Positions 28,414-36,971 of a DNA stretch of 64,000 nt are shown piece after piece. The stretch's first letter is position 1. Each line of letters begins with the position of its first letter. The notes beneath the pieces were generated by a model, which was not told where the DNA came from, did no database searches, and was given only the letters and a program-made list of their open reading frames with translations. Origin of the DNA: Crenothrix sp. D3. GTDB lineage: Bacteria > Pseudomonadota > Gammaproteobacteria > Methylococcales > Methylomonadaceae. Where the stretch lies: positions 350,618 through 414,617 of the forward strand of contig MBQZ01000018.1 in NCBI GenBank assembly GCA_002134785.1, written 5' to 3'. Position numbers and translations under genes: made by a program.

Positions 28414-29477
28414 ATGTATTAACAGGCTATATTGTCAGAGAAATTTTAAAAGGCTCATTCATCGCGCTGATACTGCTATTGACACTGTTTAATTTATTCA
28501 CTTTTAGTGATGAATTGGGCGACTTAGGCAAAGGTGGTTATGGCTTATCGCAAATTTTTTATTATCTTGCCCTCACTTCACCCACCGTTTTTTATGAATT
28601 AATGCCTGCATCGGCTTTATTAGGCAGTTTATTTATTCTAGGTGCGATGGGCAACAATCATGAAATAATCGCCATGAGAGCCGCAGGGTTATCGGTGTTT
28701 GGTATCATCAAAGCGGTATTACTTGCGGGTGTCGTTTTAGTCACCATTTCAATAGCAGTCGGTGAATTTATCGCCCCTGATGCACAAAAAGAAGCCCAGC
28801 TCATAAAAGCCACCATTGACGGTAAAAAAGTCATGCTCAATGATTTATACGGCTTATGGTTGCGTGAAGACAAACGTTTTATCAATGTTCGGCAAATACA
28901 AGACAACGGCGACTTAGCTGACATCAGCATTTATGATACCGATGAACAGCAACATCTCTATCAAACAACTCACGCCGATTTAGCTATTTTTCTAGGCAAT
29001 CAGCAATGGCGATTAAAAAACATCAAACGCTCTCTTATTTCTACTGAGCAGATACAATCAAGCACCGAAGATGAGCAGCTATTAAAATCAAACATCTCAC
29101 CTGATTTATTAAAATTAGCGGTGGTGAATCCGAATAATTTATCGTTAATTGACTTAGCCAAATACGTTGATTTTTTAAAAACCAATCATCAAAAATCCCA
29201 GCAATTTGAATTAGCTTTGTGGGGGCGCGTGGTTAATCCTTTAGTGGTATTTATCATGTTATTAGTGTCCGCGCCGTTTGTTATCGGCATTAAACGTGGT
29301 ATCAGCGCAGGCGGCAGAATGTTAATCGGCGTAGTCATCGGCATGGGCTTTAACATCATCGATAAAATCGTCGGGCATTTAGGCTTAATCTATGACCTCA
29401 ACCCGCCGCTCATCGCCTTCCTGCCCAGCTTGACTATGTTGGTGTTATCGGTCTATGCGATAAAACGCGTACAGTAG
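28410..29477 (+). CDS. lptG: LPS export permease LptG
   Basis: Partner of LptF in the LPS transporter. 355 residues with the same six-helix plus jellyroll plan: opening MNVLTGYIVREILKGSF, a helix 3 with ASALLGSLFILGAMGNNHEI, and the C-terminal helices containing FVIGIKRGISAGGRMLIG. Translationally coupled to lptF (ATGA). The gene is followed by an apparently unrelated conflict-type locus. Confidence 0.96.
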   Translation: MNVLTGYIVREILKGSFIALILLLTLFNLFTFSDELGDLGKGGYGLSQIFYYLALTSPTVFYELMPASALLGSLFILGAMGNNHEIIAMRAAGLSVFGIIKAVLLAGVVLVTISIAVGEFIAPDAQKEAQLIKATIDGKKVMLNDLYGLWLREDKRFINVRQIQDNGDLADISIYDTDEQQHLYQTTHADLAIFLGNQQWRLKNIKRSLISTEQIQSSTEDEQLLKSNISPDLLKLAVVNPNNLSLIDLAKYVDFLKTNHQKSQQFELALWGRVVNPLVVFIMLLVSAPFVIGIKRGISAGGRMLIGVVIGMGFNIIDKIVGHLGLIYDLNPPLIAFLPSLTMLVLSVYAIKRVQ

Positions 29478-29514
29478 CTTCATTCATTTTTTAAATTCAG
29501 TAAGGAATTACACC

Positions 29515-29883
29515 ATGCAAATTTACTTAACCAGCTACCATGCAGAAGCTGATTTGTGCGACTTAATACAAGAAACTCTAGCCAAACAACAGCTACAGGC
29601 TGATTTTAATGTTGAGGTCTTAGCCTCTGAATCAGCAGAGCCACAAAAAATTTTTGACCCTGCAACTGCAACGCTAGTGACCGTGTTAATTTTTGCAGTG
29701 CGTGCAGGCGGGGCAATCACTGAGGGTATGAAAAAAGACGGTGCGATTACACACTTAGCTAAAGCCTTAGAAGCATTGGTTAATCGCAAAGTTGAAGTAA
29801 AACTCAAGCACAACGACACGCTGGTAGAGCTATCAGGTTCAGCAGGGCATATAGAAAAAATGTTAAAAACCATTTTGAAATAA
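29515..29883 (+). CDS. Small EACC1-like protein upstream of a CHAT-NTPase gene
   Basis: 122 residues with a good ribosome site (AAGGA). Layout: an N-terminal alpha/beta segment, a hydrophobic/glycine stretch (TLVTVLIFAVRAGGAITEG, about 54-73), an amphipathic helix (ITHLAKALEALV) and a final beta-hairpin (KVEVKLKHNDTLVELSG). This plan resembles the Effector-Associated Constant Component 1 proteins that precede STAND/CHAT genes in NTP-dependent conflict systems. I rest the call on architecture and on the CHAT-NTPase gene 200 bp downstream, not on an alignment. It could otherwise be an unrelated small membrane-associated protein. Confidence 0.5.
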   Translation: MQIYLTSYHAEADLCDLIQETLAKQQLQADFNVEVLASESAEPQKIFDPATATLVTVLIFAVRAGGAITEGMKKDGAITHLAKALEALVNRKVEVKLKHNDTLVELSGSAGHIEKMLKTILK

Positions 29884-29908
29884 CGCGCCAGATCTGCGAG
29901 ATTTTCTC

Positions 29909-30068
29909 GTTCCCACGCGCCGCGTCACTGCCATTAAGTTAAGCAGCTAATGTAGGGGCGGGTCTTGTACCCGCCCTTAAGTAAGTCGCCGTGTTATCAG
30001 GGCAACCACAAGGGATTGCCCCTACGGTAAATCCTTAACTTAATGGCAGTGACTCGCTATGTGGGAAC
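29909..30068. repeat. Dispersed imperfect inverted repeat (family A), copy 2
   Basis: 160 bp element beginning GTTCCCACGCGCCGCGT and ending GTGGGAAC. Inner arms ACTGCCATTAAGTTAAG / CTTAACTTAATGGCAGT are nearly perfect, with a further stem GGGGCGGGTC...GACCCGCCC-type in the middle. Same ends and inner sequence as 2707-2840. It separates the EACC1-like gene from the CHAT gene and would form a long stem in RNA. Confidence 0.8.
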
Positions 30069-30095
30069 TAGGTTTAAAATAAATTGGACTCCCTA

Positions 30096-33000
30096 ATGAA
30101 AACCCTACGCCTACAAATTTTCGCCGATACCCAACTACGCTTTTTTGAATCCGATAACGCCACGCCAAAAACCCGCCAACTTGCCAGCACAGAACTCACC
30201 GACTTTATTCACCGCTGTGAACAACATTATCAAGATGACACAGCACCCGAAAAACTAGGCAAAGAACTATTCACTTGGCTAAACGGACACGAAAGCGCGT
30301 TAGCCGATTACAGCCAAAACACCTTATTACAAATTCCCTGCACTCATAAATTAAACAATCTAGCGTGGGAACTGCTACACAATGGCGATAGTTATTTATG
30401 TGCCAATCAGCATCAGCCGTTTACCCCGTTGCGTTTAGTGTCTGAGCAAAAAGAAACCGTCAGTGTTGCCCAGCGACAATTGCGCTTACTCTTCATGGCA
30501 AGTTCGCCCGAAAATATCACGCCCGTACTGGCGTTTGAAAAAGAAGAAAGTGAAATTTTAACCGCCACTCGCAAGAGTAATTTAGAACTCATCGTGGAAG
30601 AAAGCGGATCGTTAATCGGTTTAGCAGAGCGGCTGAGTTACGGTGATGACAGCGAACGCTTTGATGTCGTGCATTTCACAGGTCATGCCGACATCAAAGA
30701 CGGCAAGCCCGTATTTTTACTGGAAGATGAATTTGGGCAAGCGCAGTTAGCCGATGCCGATGCCATTGCCAGTGTTTTTAGTCGTTACGGACGCTATCCA
30801 CGGTTATTATTTTTATCAGGTTGCAAAACTGCACAAGCCAGTGATAAAGCCCTGCCCAGTTTATGTGAAGCCTTAGTGTTAGCGGGCTTGCCTGCTGTAT
30901 TAGGCTGGGCAAAACCTGTTTATGATAAGGTGGCGATTTTCACCGCGCAAAAACTCTATGAAACCCTAGCCGATGGCGTGGACTTAGCGCGAGCCGTGGC
31001 ATTAACGCGCCACGCGCTGTATGTCTATGAACAACAAAAACAACGCGACAATCCGCGCTATACACCGCAATGGCATTATTTACGTTTTTACAGCAACAAC
31101 ACCCCGCTGACTGCCTTAGTGATTAAAGGACGGCGCAAACCGTACCGCCTGACATTGCCCGCTTTTTTGGGTGCGTACAATAAAATTCGCGTCTGTCCGC
31201 GTGGTGAATTTGTCGGCAGACGGCGATTATTACAACAAACCTTGCGACTGTTACGCAGTCAACAAGATGACGAACATTATGCAGCGGGTGTGCAGTTACT
31301 GGGCATGGGCGGTTTAGGCAAAAGCAGTTTAGCGGCGCGAGTCTGTCAACGTTTAGAACAACATCTGCCCACGCAATTTAGTCACTGGGGCAAAATTGAT
31401 GAAATCGCCTTGCGTAGTCTGTTCGCTAAAGAACTGCCAGAACAACAAACCGACATCAACCGTATTTTAGAACAGCCCACCGACTTAATAACGCGGGTGC
31501 ATACCCTGTTTAATCACGTTGAAGCCCTGCATTCAGCCCTTTTCATCTTTGATGATTTTGAACAAAACTTTCCAGAAGATGAATTTCAGCGTCTCGATAA
31601 AGCCGCTTACGACATTATTCACGCCTTATTAACCGTGATTTCGCACACAGGCTCAGCCAGTCGAGTATTAATCACCAGCCGTTATCAAGTGACTATGCCC
31701 AGTGCGTTACCGCTACGCCCTGTCGAATTGATTTCTCTTAAAGACGCAGATTTGGACAAAAAAACTGCCGCCTTACGCTTGCTGTGTTTACAACTGGACA
31801 ATAAAACCCCTGTCTCGCCATTAGAACAACGGGCGATTCAATTAGGCGCGGGTAATCCGCGTTTATTGGAGCGTTTATATCAAGTCTTAGCCTGTACTGA
31901 CCTGCCGCATGACACCCTATTAGCCAACTTAGAACACACCGAAGAAGCGTTTCGTGAGCAGATATTATTGGCAGACTTGCTGAGTTTTCAAACGCCAGAA
32001 ACGCGGCAACTGTGCGCTATCGTGGCATTGTTTGAACTTTTCATTCCCAAACAAGTATTAGCGGCGGTTTTTGATAACGCGCTACTTGAACCCTGTTTAG
32101 CCGCCGCGTTGGCAGTGGGTTTAATCGAAGTCAACGAACAGCGGTATTTTGTCTCGCGCTTGTTGTTGCCGTTATTAACGGCGGAATGGGAGGATTTAGC
32201 GGCGGCTCATGCTAGCACTGCCAGTCCTTCAAAGGACTGGCAGTCCTGTATTTTTGCGCAGGCGGCAGAGTGTTTATCGGCATTGTGGTGGGACAGTGAT
32301 TATGACATCAATGAGGAAGAAATCAGGGAATTAATCCGTGTTGCCAGAGCGGGGGAACGAAAAGATATTTTTCTTACGCCAGCGGGGGTATTGGCTGACC
32401 ACTTATACGCTGTGAGCAGTTATAACGAAGCCCATGCCTTGTATGAAGAGCTGTTACCGATACAGCGCGAATTGAACGATAGAGAAGGCGAAGGGGCGAC
32501 GCTCAATTATATTTCTCAAATCTACCATGCTAAAGGCGACTACGACAGCGCGTTACACTATCTGACCGAATCGCTAAAAATCAGCCAAGCCATCGGCGAT
32601 AAAAAAGGCGAAGGCGCGATACTCAGTAATATTTCTCAAATCTACTATGCCAAAGGCGACTACGACACCGCGTTACACTATCTGACCAACTCGCTGAAAA
32701 TCCAGCAAGCCATCGGCGATAAAAAAGGCGAAGGCGTAACCCTCAATAATATTTCTCAAATCTACAAGGTGAAAGGCGACTACGACACCACGTTACGCTA
32801 TCTGACCGACTCGCTGAAAATTCAGCAAGCCATCGGCGATAAAAACGGCAAAGGCACGACCCTCAATAATCTTGCTATAACTGCCCATGCCAAAGGCGAC
32901 TACGACACCGCGTTACGCTATCTGACCGACTCGCTGAAAATTACGCAAGCCATCGGCGATAAACAACGCGAAGGTGCGACCCTCAATAATATTTCTCAAA

Positions 33001-33428
33001 TCTACAAGGTGAAAGGCGACTACGACACAGCCTTAGGCTATCTCACCAACTCGCTGAAAATCCAGCAAGACATCGGCGATAAACAAGGCGAAGGCGTGAC
33101 GCTCAATAATATTTCTCAAATCTACCAAGCCAAAGGCGACTACGACACCGCGTTACGCTATCTGACCGACTCGCTGAAAATTATGCAAGACATCGGCGAC
33201 AGTGCAGGGCTATGTACAACTTTGTTTAATATGGGGCATATTCATTTACAAAATGACCAGCAAGAGCAAGCCATAGCAACATGGCTACAAGCGTACTCAA
33301 TCGCTAAACAAATCGGTTTAGCACAAGACTTAGCCGCTTTGGAAGACTTAGCCAAACAACTAGGCGGTGAGGGTTTAGCCTATTGGGAAACCTTAAGCCA
33401 AACCACTGCACAGCATTCAGATGTTTAA
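30096..33428 (+). CDS. CHAT protease-STAND NTPase-TPR protein
   Basis: About 1110 residues, cytoplasmic. (1) CHAT (caspase-like) peptidase, about 85-345, with catalytic His197 in HFTGHAD and Cys243 in FLSGCKTA, both intact. (2) STAND/NB-ARC-like NTPase, about 370-600: Walker A GMGGLGKS (403-410), Walker B FIFDDFE (Asp486/487), sensor LITSR and the GNPRL motif near 586-590. (3) a helical/winged region. (4) TPR repeats from about 799, six of them 40 residues each and nearly identical. The plan (sensor repeats, NTPase switch, protease output) is that of bacterial conflict and cell-death regulators. The trigger and substrate are unknown. ATG 30096 preferred over a TTG 12 bp upstream. No membrane segments. 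Confidence 0.85.
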   Translation: MKTLRLQIFADTQLRFFESDNATPKTRQLASTELTDFIHRCEQHYQDDTAPEKLGKELFTWLNGHESALADYSQNTLLQIPCTHKLNNLAWELLHNGDSYLCANQHQPFTPLRLVSEQKETVSVAQRQLRLLFMASSPENITPVLAFEKEESEILTATRKSNLELIVEESGSLIGLAERLSYGDDSERFDVVHFTGHADIKDGKPVFLLEDEFGQAQLADADAIASVFSRYGRYPRLLFLSGCKTAQASDKALPSLCEALVLAGLPAVLGWAKPVYDKVAIFTAQKLYETLADGVDLARAVALTRHALYVYEQQKQRDNPRYTPQWHYLRFYSNNTPLTALVIKGRRKPYRLTLPAFLGAYNKIRVCPRGEFVGRRRLLQQTLRLLRSQQDDEHYAAGVQLLGMGGLGKSSLAARVCQRLEQHLPTQFSHWGKIDEIALRSLFAKELPEQQTDINRILEQPTDLITRVHTLFNHVEALHSALFIFDDFEQNFPEDEFQRLDKAAYDIIHALLTVISHTGSASRVLITSRYQVTMPSALPLRPVELISLKDADLDKKTAALRLLCLQLDNKTPVSPLEQRAIQLGAGNPRLLERLYQVLACTDLPHDTLLANLEHTEEAFREQILLADLLSFQTPETRQLCAIVALFELFIPKQVLAAVFDNALLEPCLAAALAVGLIEVNEQRYFVSRLLLPLLTAEWEDLAAAHASTASPSKDWQSCIFAQAAECLSALWWDSDYDINEEEIRELIRVARAGERKDIFLTPAGVLADHLYAVSSYNEAHALYEELLPIQRELNDREGEGATLNYISQIYHAKGDYDSALHYLTESLKISQAIGDKKGEGAILSNISQIYYAKGDYDTALHYLTNSLKIQQAIGDKKGEGVTLNNISQIYKVKGDYDTTLRYLTDSLKIQQAIGDKNGKGTTLNNLAITAHAKGDYDTALRYLTDSLKITQAIGDKQREGATLNNISQIYKVKGDYDTALGYLTNSLKIQQDIGDKQGEGVTLNNISQIYQAKGDYDTALRYLTDSLKIMQDIGDSAGLCTTLFNMGHIHLQNDQQEQAIATWLQAYSIAKQIGLAQDLAALEDLAKQLGGEGLAYWETLSQTTAQHSDV
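32491..33210 (+). repeat. Six tandem 120-bp repeats encoding TPR units
   Basis: In-frame units of exactly 120 bp, each coding for 40 residues of the pattern GEGxTLNNISQIYxxKGDYDTALRYLTDSLKI split over two helices. DNA identity between units is very high, higher than protein function alone demands, so copy number has changed recently by recombination and may vary between strains. Confidence 0.92.
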
Positions 33429-33545
33429 CACCTGAACAGGCTAATTCAAAATCCAAACCCTGTCCTGAGTGTATCGAAGCGGCTTGGTTTGTCCACCAAC
33501 ACCAGACCTCGCAGGTTTTAAAAACCTGCGCAGTCTAGCAATCAT
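33429..33545. repeat. Downstream flank, first copy of a segmental duplication
   Basis: Begins CACCTGAACAGGCT and contains a tract with CCAAACCCTGTCCTGAG and a hairpin around AGGTTTTAAAAACCT. The same tract recurs at 33926-34045 after the second copy of the TPR tail, with offset close to 497 bp. Together they mark a tandem duplication covering the 3' end of the CHAT gene and its flank. Confidence 0.8.
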
Positions 33546-33556
33546 GGAAAAATACG

Positions 33557-33925
33557 ATGAAAATAAAACCTCAAGATAATCTCGACAAAATCTTAGAACT
33601 GAATAATCTGGCAACCACTGCACTCGCTAACGATGACCACGCCAGTGCATTACACTATTCAACCCGCGCATTGAAAATAGCCCAAGACAGCGGCGATAAA
33701 GTAGGCGAATGTGCGGTGTTGTTAAACAGGGGACATATTATGCTGAACTATGTAACCCACGAAGAATGCGTATTGATTTGGCTACAAGCCTACAGAATCG
33801 CTAAACAAATCGGTTTTACCCCAGTTTTAGAGGCGTTGGAAGAGATGTCAATACAACTACGCGGTGAAGGTTTAGAATTTTGGGAAACCTTAAGCCTCGT
33901 CACTCCAAAACATTCAGATGATTAA
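33557..33925 (+). CDS. Stand-alone TPR-tail protein, duplicate of the CHAT gene 3' end
   Basis: 122 residues. From about residue 50 it parallels the last 75 residues of the CHAT-NTPase protein (WLQAY.IAKQIGF, then LRGEGLEFWETLS and KHSD at the end). The N-terminal half holds one TPR unit (LNNLATTALANDDHASALHYSTRALKIAQDSGDK) that has drifted from the array. A GAAAAATACG lead precedes the ATG. It arose by segmental duplication and was kept open, which suggests selection, perhaps as a partner or decoy that packs against the TPR array; this role is inference. It lacks protease and NTPase parts. Confidence 0.75.
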   Translation: MKIKPQDNLDKILELNNLATTALANDDHASALHYSTRALKIAQDSGDKVGECAVLLNRGHIMLNYVTHEECVLIWLQAYRIAKQIGFTPVLEALEEMSIQLRGEGLEFWETLSLVTPKHSDD

Positions 33926-34045
33926 CACCTGAACAGGCTGATTCAAAATCCAAACCCTGCCCTGAGTTTATCGAAGCGGCTAGTTTTGTCCACCAAAATC
34001 AGACCTCGCAAGGTTTTAAAACCTGAAAGGTCTTTGTTTGGAATA
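33926..34045. repeat. Downstream flank, second copy of the segmental duplication
   Basis: Near copy of 33429-33545: same CACCTGAACAGGCTgATTCAA start, CCAAACCCTGcCCTGAG, and an AAGGTTTTAAAACCT hairpin. Small substitutions and indels show that the duplication is not brand new. Confidence 0.8.
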
Positions 34046-34090
34046 CAAACCTAGGTTTGTACTCCAGCTTTTAATTCACTGAGAAAAACC

Positions 34091-34717
34091 ATGATTCCCT
34101 TGCATAAAAAACTGCGTTTCCTATTTGTCATGCTAACTGCGCTGCTACTCACTGCGTGTGCGACCACCAATCTTGCAAACGAAAAATTCACTCAATGGCA
34201 AACCGCCGCGCAAGCAGGGGATGCAAAAGCACAATATAAATTAGGTGCGGCTTATGCGTCAGGGCAAGGTGTGACAAAAGATAATGTTAAAGCGGTTGAG
34301 TGGTTACAAAAGTCGGCTAATCAAGGTAATGCACCTGCACAAAATGGGCTGAGTGTGATGTATTTAAAAGGTTTAGGGGGGGCGAAAGACGATATTAAAG
34401 CGATTGAATGGCTACAAAAATCCGCGCTTCAAGGCTATCCAAAAGCGCAATATAATTTAGCGATTTTGTATAAAAACGGGCAGGTTATTCCAAAGAATGA
34501 AGAGCAGGCAGCCGCGTGGTTGAATCAAGCGGCTCTTCAAGGTGATGCTGTCGCACAAAGCGACTTGGGCATGATGTATGCTTCGGGAATAGGTGTGGCA
34601 CAAAATACCGCTACTGCTATTGAGTGGCTACAAAAAGCGGCTGCTCAAGGCAATAGCGAAGCGAAAAATCGGCTAGCGGGTCTTTATGCGCAACATCTTA
34701 ATAGACCGTCGAATTGA
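34091..34717 (+). CDS. Sel1-repeat lipoprotein
   Basis: 208 residues. Basic N-terminus and hydrophobic helix end in the lipobox LLTAC (Cys about 22), so it is a predicted lipoprotein processed by LspA. The mature part is four Sel1-like repeats (e.g. AQYKLGAAYASGQGVTKDN, AVEWLQKSANQG), an alpha/alpha solenoid for protein-protein contact in the periplasm. No partner is evident nearby. It ends just before a bidirectional terminator shared with sixA. Confidence 0.9.
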   Translation: MIPLHKKLRFLFVMLTALLLTACATTNLANEKFTQWQTAAQAGDAKAQYKLGAAYASGQGVTKDNVKAVEWLQKSANQGNAPAQNGLSVMYLKGLGGAKDDIKAIEWLQKSALQGYPKAQYNLAILYKNGQVIPKNEEQAAAWLNQAALQGDAVAQSDLGMMYASGIGVAQNTATAIEWLQKAAAQGNSEAKNRLAGLYAQHLNRPSN

Positions 34718-34730
34718 TATAAGCATTTTT

Positions 34731-34756
34731 GTAGGTGCGGATAAATCCGCACCTAC
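34731..34756. terminator. Bidirectional hairpin terminator between Sel1 gene and sixA
   Basis: Perfect 11-bp arms GTAGGTGCGGA / TCCGCACCTAC around TAAA, preceded by a T-tract (ATTTTT). It lies between the converging ends of the Sel1 gene (+) and sixA (-). Confidence 0.75.
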
Positions 34757-34762
34757 AACTCA

Positions 34763-35275
34763 TTATTCTTCCAAAGATTTCGCAGTGGTGATGGACAGTA
34801 AATGAGCCGATTCCGCACTCAGGTGCGTCCAATCATCGGGCATGACTAATCTGGCAAATGCCGCTGTCGATAACAATTTATCGCCCTCAGGTAGGTTGGC
34901 AGCACCCACTAAATGAATCAGTAAATCATCTAGTTCTGGATTATGCCCGACTAACAAAACGTGCTTGGCATCGGCTGGGCATTCTGCTAAGACCATTTTT
35001 AAGCGTTCAAAACCTTCTGCATAAACGCGTTTGTCTTCGGTAATTGTTAATTCATCTGGTGCATCCATTGCTTCAAGTACCCGAACGGCGGTGCTAATGG
35101 CTCTTTTTGCAGGGGAGCTGACCACAAAATCAGGGATTAAATTTTGTTGTTGTAACCATACCCCTAAATTCTGCACCGCTTGCTTGCCGCGTTTTTTTAA
35201 TGCACGGTCAAAATCTTCAATGCTGTCATTCTGCTTCGCTTTTGCATGGCGAAGTAACCATAATTCTCTGCTCAT
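34763..35275 (-). CDS. sixA: Phosphohistidine phosphatase SixA
   Basis: Histidine-phosphatase-superfamily protein that dephosphorylates phosphohistidine (in E. coli, on ArcB Hpt and on the nitrogen PTS). 170 residues with the catalytic LLRHAKA (His about 10), SSPAKRA with the second Arg, and LVGHNPEL with the second His. Divergent from a CYTH/CHAD gene 115 bp away; CHAD domains are linked to polyphosphate and phosphohistidine biology, so the pair may be functionally related. Confidence 0.92.
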   Translation of the reverse strand: MSRELWLLRHAKAKQNDSIEDFDRALKKRGKQAVQNLGVWLQQQNLIPDFVVSSPAKRAISTAVRVLEAMDAPDELTITEDKRVYAEGFERLKMVLAECPADAKHVLLVGHNPELDDLLIHLVGAANLPEGDKLLSTAAFARLVMPDDWTHLSAESAHLLSITTAKSLEE

Positions 35276-35390
35276 ATTGTTACCTATTATTTTTAGTTAT
35301 TTTTTTGTAGCGATTAACGGACGATTTTCATTGTTATTTCATGTCAATGCGGTATCGTTAATGTAACACGACAAACACTAACAGCTATTT

Positions 35391-36902
35391 ATGAATGTAT
35401 TATTAACATTTCCCGTCAATTTAACAGTCGATCAAGTTATTACTCAACTTCGTAGTGAAAGTGACTGCCAACTTATCTCCTCGCAGCCCGAAGTAAAAAC
35501 CTATTACGATAGTTTTGACTGGCGGCTTTACGAACATGGCATTATTTGTGAGTTTGTCGCACCAACATTAACGTTCAAATCCAGTAAAAACGAATCGGTT
35601 ATTGCTGAAAAAGAGCTGAAAAAAGTACCTAAATTTAGCCAGCAATTTAAATGCGAAACGGTTCGTCTTATACTTGAACCGATACTGGAAATGCGAGCAT
35701 TATCGCCCGTCTGCACAATAGCTTACACAGTCCACCAGTTTATTATTCTTAACGAAGACAAGAAAACACTGCTTCGACTTATTATCGAAGAGCATGAGCA
35801 AATTAATCATCGGGTTATCGTGCAGTCGTTAAAAGGTTATGGCAACGCTGCGGAGTCGATAACGAATACACTGACACAACTCGGTTTGATAGCCGCCAAT
35901 GAACCCACCTTGATTGACGCATTAACGCAACAAGGTCGAGATGTTAATGATTATTCATCAAAACTGGCTATTCAGTTAACGCCTGAACTGCGGGCTGATG
36001 TTGCTAGTAAAATGATTTATAGCTGTCTGCTAACAACCATTAAAAGTAATGAACAAGGCACTATTGCTGATATTGATAGTGAGTTTTTGCATGATTTTAG
36101 AGTGGCAGTCCGCAGAACGCGTGCCGCATTGAGCCAACTTAAAGACGTATTGCCACATGACATTAACACCCGCTACGCTAAATTTTTCTCTTGGTTAGGC
36201 AGTGTCACCAGTCCTACGCGCGACCTCGATGTTTATTTATTAAATTTTGCTTATTATAAAAGTCTCCTGCCAGTTTCAATGCGCGGGCATTTAAAGCCAC
36301 TGCATGACTACTTATGCAAAAAACAAAAACAAGCCCAGCGAGAACTGGCAAAAAATCTACATTCCACTGAGTATTTAACGACATTAGTGGAATGGGAAAA
36401 AATGCTTTCAGAATCCACACAGAGCGATTCTATTGCCATTAATGCGGGGCTTACCATTAAAGCATTGGCTGATAAACGGCTATGGAAAAGTTTTAAACGC
36501 GTGTTACGAGAAGGTGAGGCAATTACGGATCAGTCACCTGCTGAAGCATTACATGATTTAAGAAAATCCTGTAAAAAATTGCGCTACTTAATGGAGTTTT
36601 TTCAAAGTTTGTATGAAAAAAATGCAATAAAATCGTTAATTAAATCCCTAAAAGGATTGCAAGAAGTGTTGGGGGATTTTCAAGATTGCCAAGTTCAAGA
36701 AGACAATTTAAAGCTATTCAGTGAAGAAATGCAGACGATGAACACGCCTACCGATACTTTTTTAGCAATGGGAAGTTTAATTCAAAGTCTGGATACCCAT
36801 AGACATGAGATTCGTAGCCATTTTGCGTTAAAGTTTGCCGAATTTAAGCAGGAAGAAACACAAGTAACATTTAAATTACTGTTTAACAAAAAAAGCCAGT
36901 AA
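35391..36902 (+). CDS. CHAD-domain protein with degenerate CYTH-like N-terminus
   Basis: 503 residues. The first ~190 residues have CYTH-like strands (YYDSFDWRLYEHG, LTFKSS, LRLIIEEH), but the ExExK metal/triphosphate motif is not clear, so the tunnel is probably inactive. From about 200 the CHAD helical domain follows, with conserved basic patches LHDFRVAVRRTRAAL and LHDLRKSCKKLRYLMEF and the ending GLQEVLGDFQDCQV. CHAD domains bind inorganic polyphosphate. Divergent from sixA. Confidence 0.88.
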   Translation: MNVLLTFPVNLTVDQVITQLRSESDCQLISSQPEVKTYYDSFDWRLYEHGIICEFVAPTLTFKSSKNESVIAEKELKKVPKFSQQFKCETVRLILEPILEMRALSPVCTIAYTVHQFIILNEDKKTLLRLIIEEHEQINHRVIVQSLKGYGNAAESITNTLTQLGLIAANEPTLIDALTQQGRDVNDYSSKLAIQLTPELRADVASKMIYSCLLTTIKSNEQGTIADIDSEFLHDFRVAVRRTRAALSQLKDVLPHDINTRYAKFFSWLGSVTSPTRDLDVYLLNFAYYKSLLPVSMRGHLKPLHDYLCKKQKQAQRELAKNLHSTEYLTTLVEWEKMLSESTQSDSIAINAGLTIKALADKRLWKSFKRVLREGEAITDQSPAEALHDLRKSCKKLRYLMEFFQSLYEKNAIKSLIKSLKGLQEVLGDFQDCQVQEDNLKLFSEEMQTMNTPTDTFLAMGSLIQSLDTHRHEIRSHFALKFAEFKQEETQVTFKLLFNKKSQ

Positions 36903-36906
36903 TGCT

Positions 36907-36935
36907 GTAGAGACATTGCAATGCAATGTCTCTAC
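36907..36935. terminator. Perfect hairpin between CHAD and OmpA-like genes
   Basis: Arms GTAGAGACATTGCA / TGCAATGTCTCTAC separated by one A, between converging genes. A related half-copy (GTAGAGACATTGCATTGCA) sits at about 14821, just upstream of dsbE, so this is also a dispersed repeat. Confidence 0.6.
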
Positions 36936-36971
36936 AAATACAGTCTACGACAATATGAATATACTGCTCAT

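Noticed and set aside
32491..33210. CRISPR-like 120-bp repeats
   Set aside because: They are in frame within a gene and encode TPR units.
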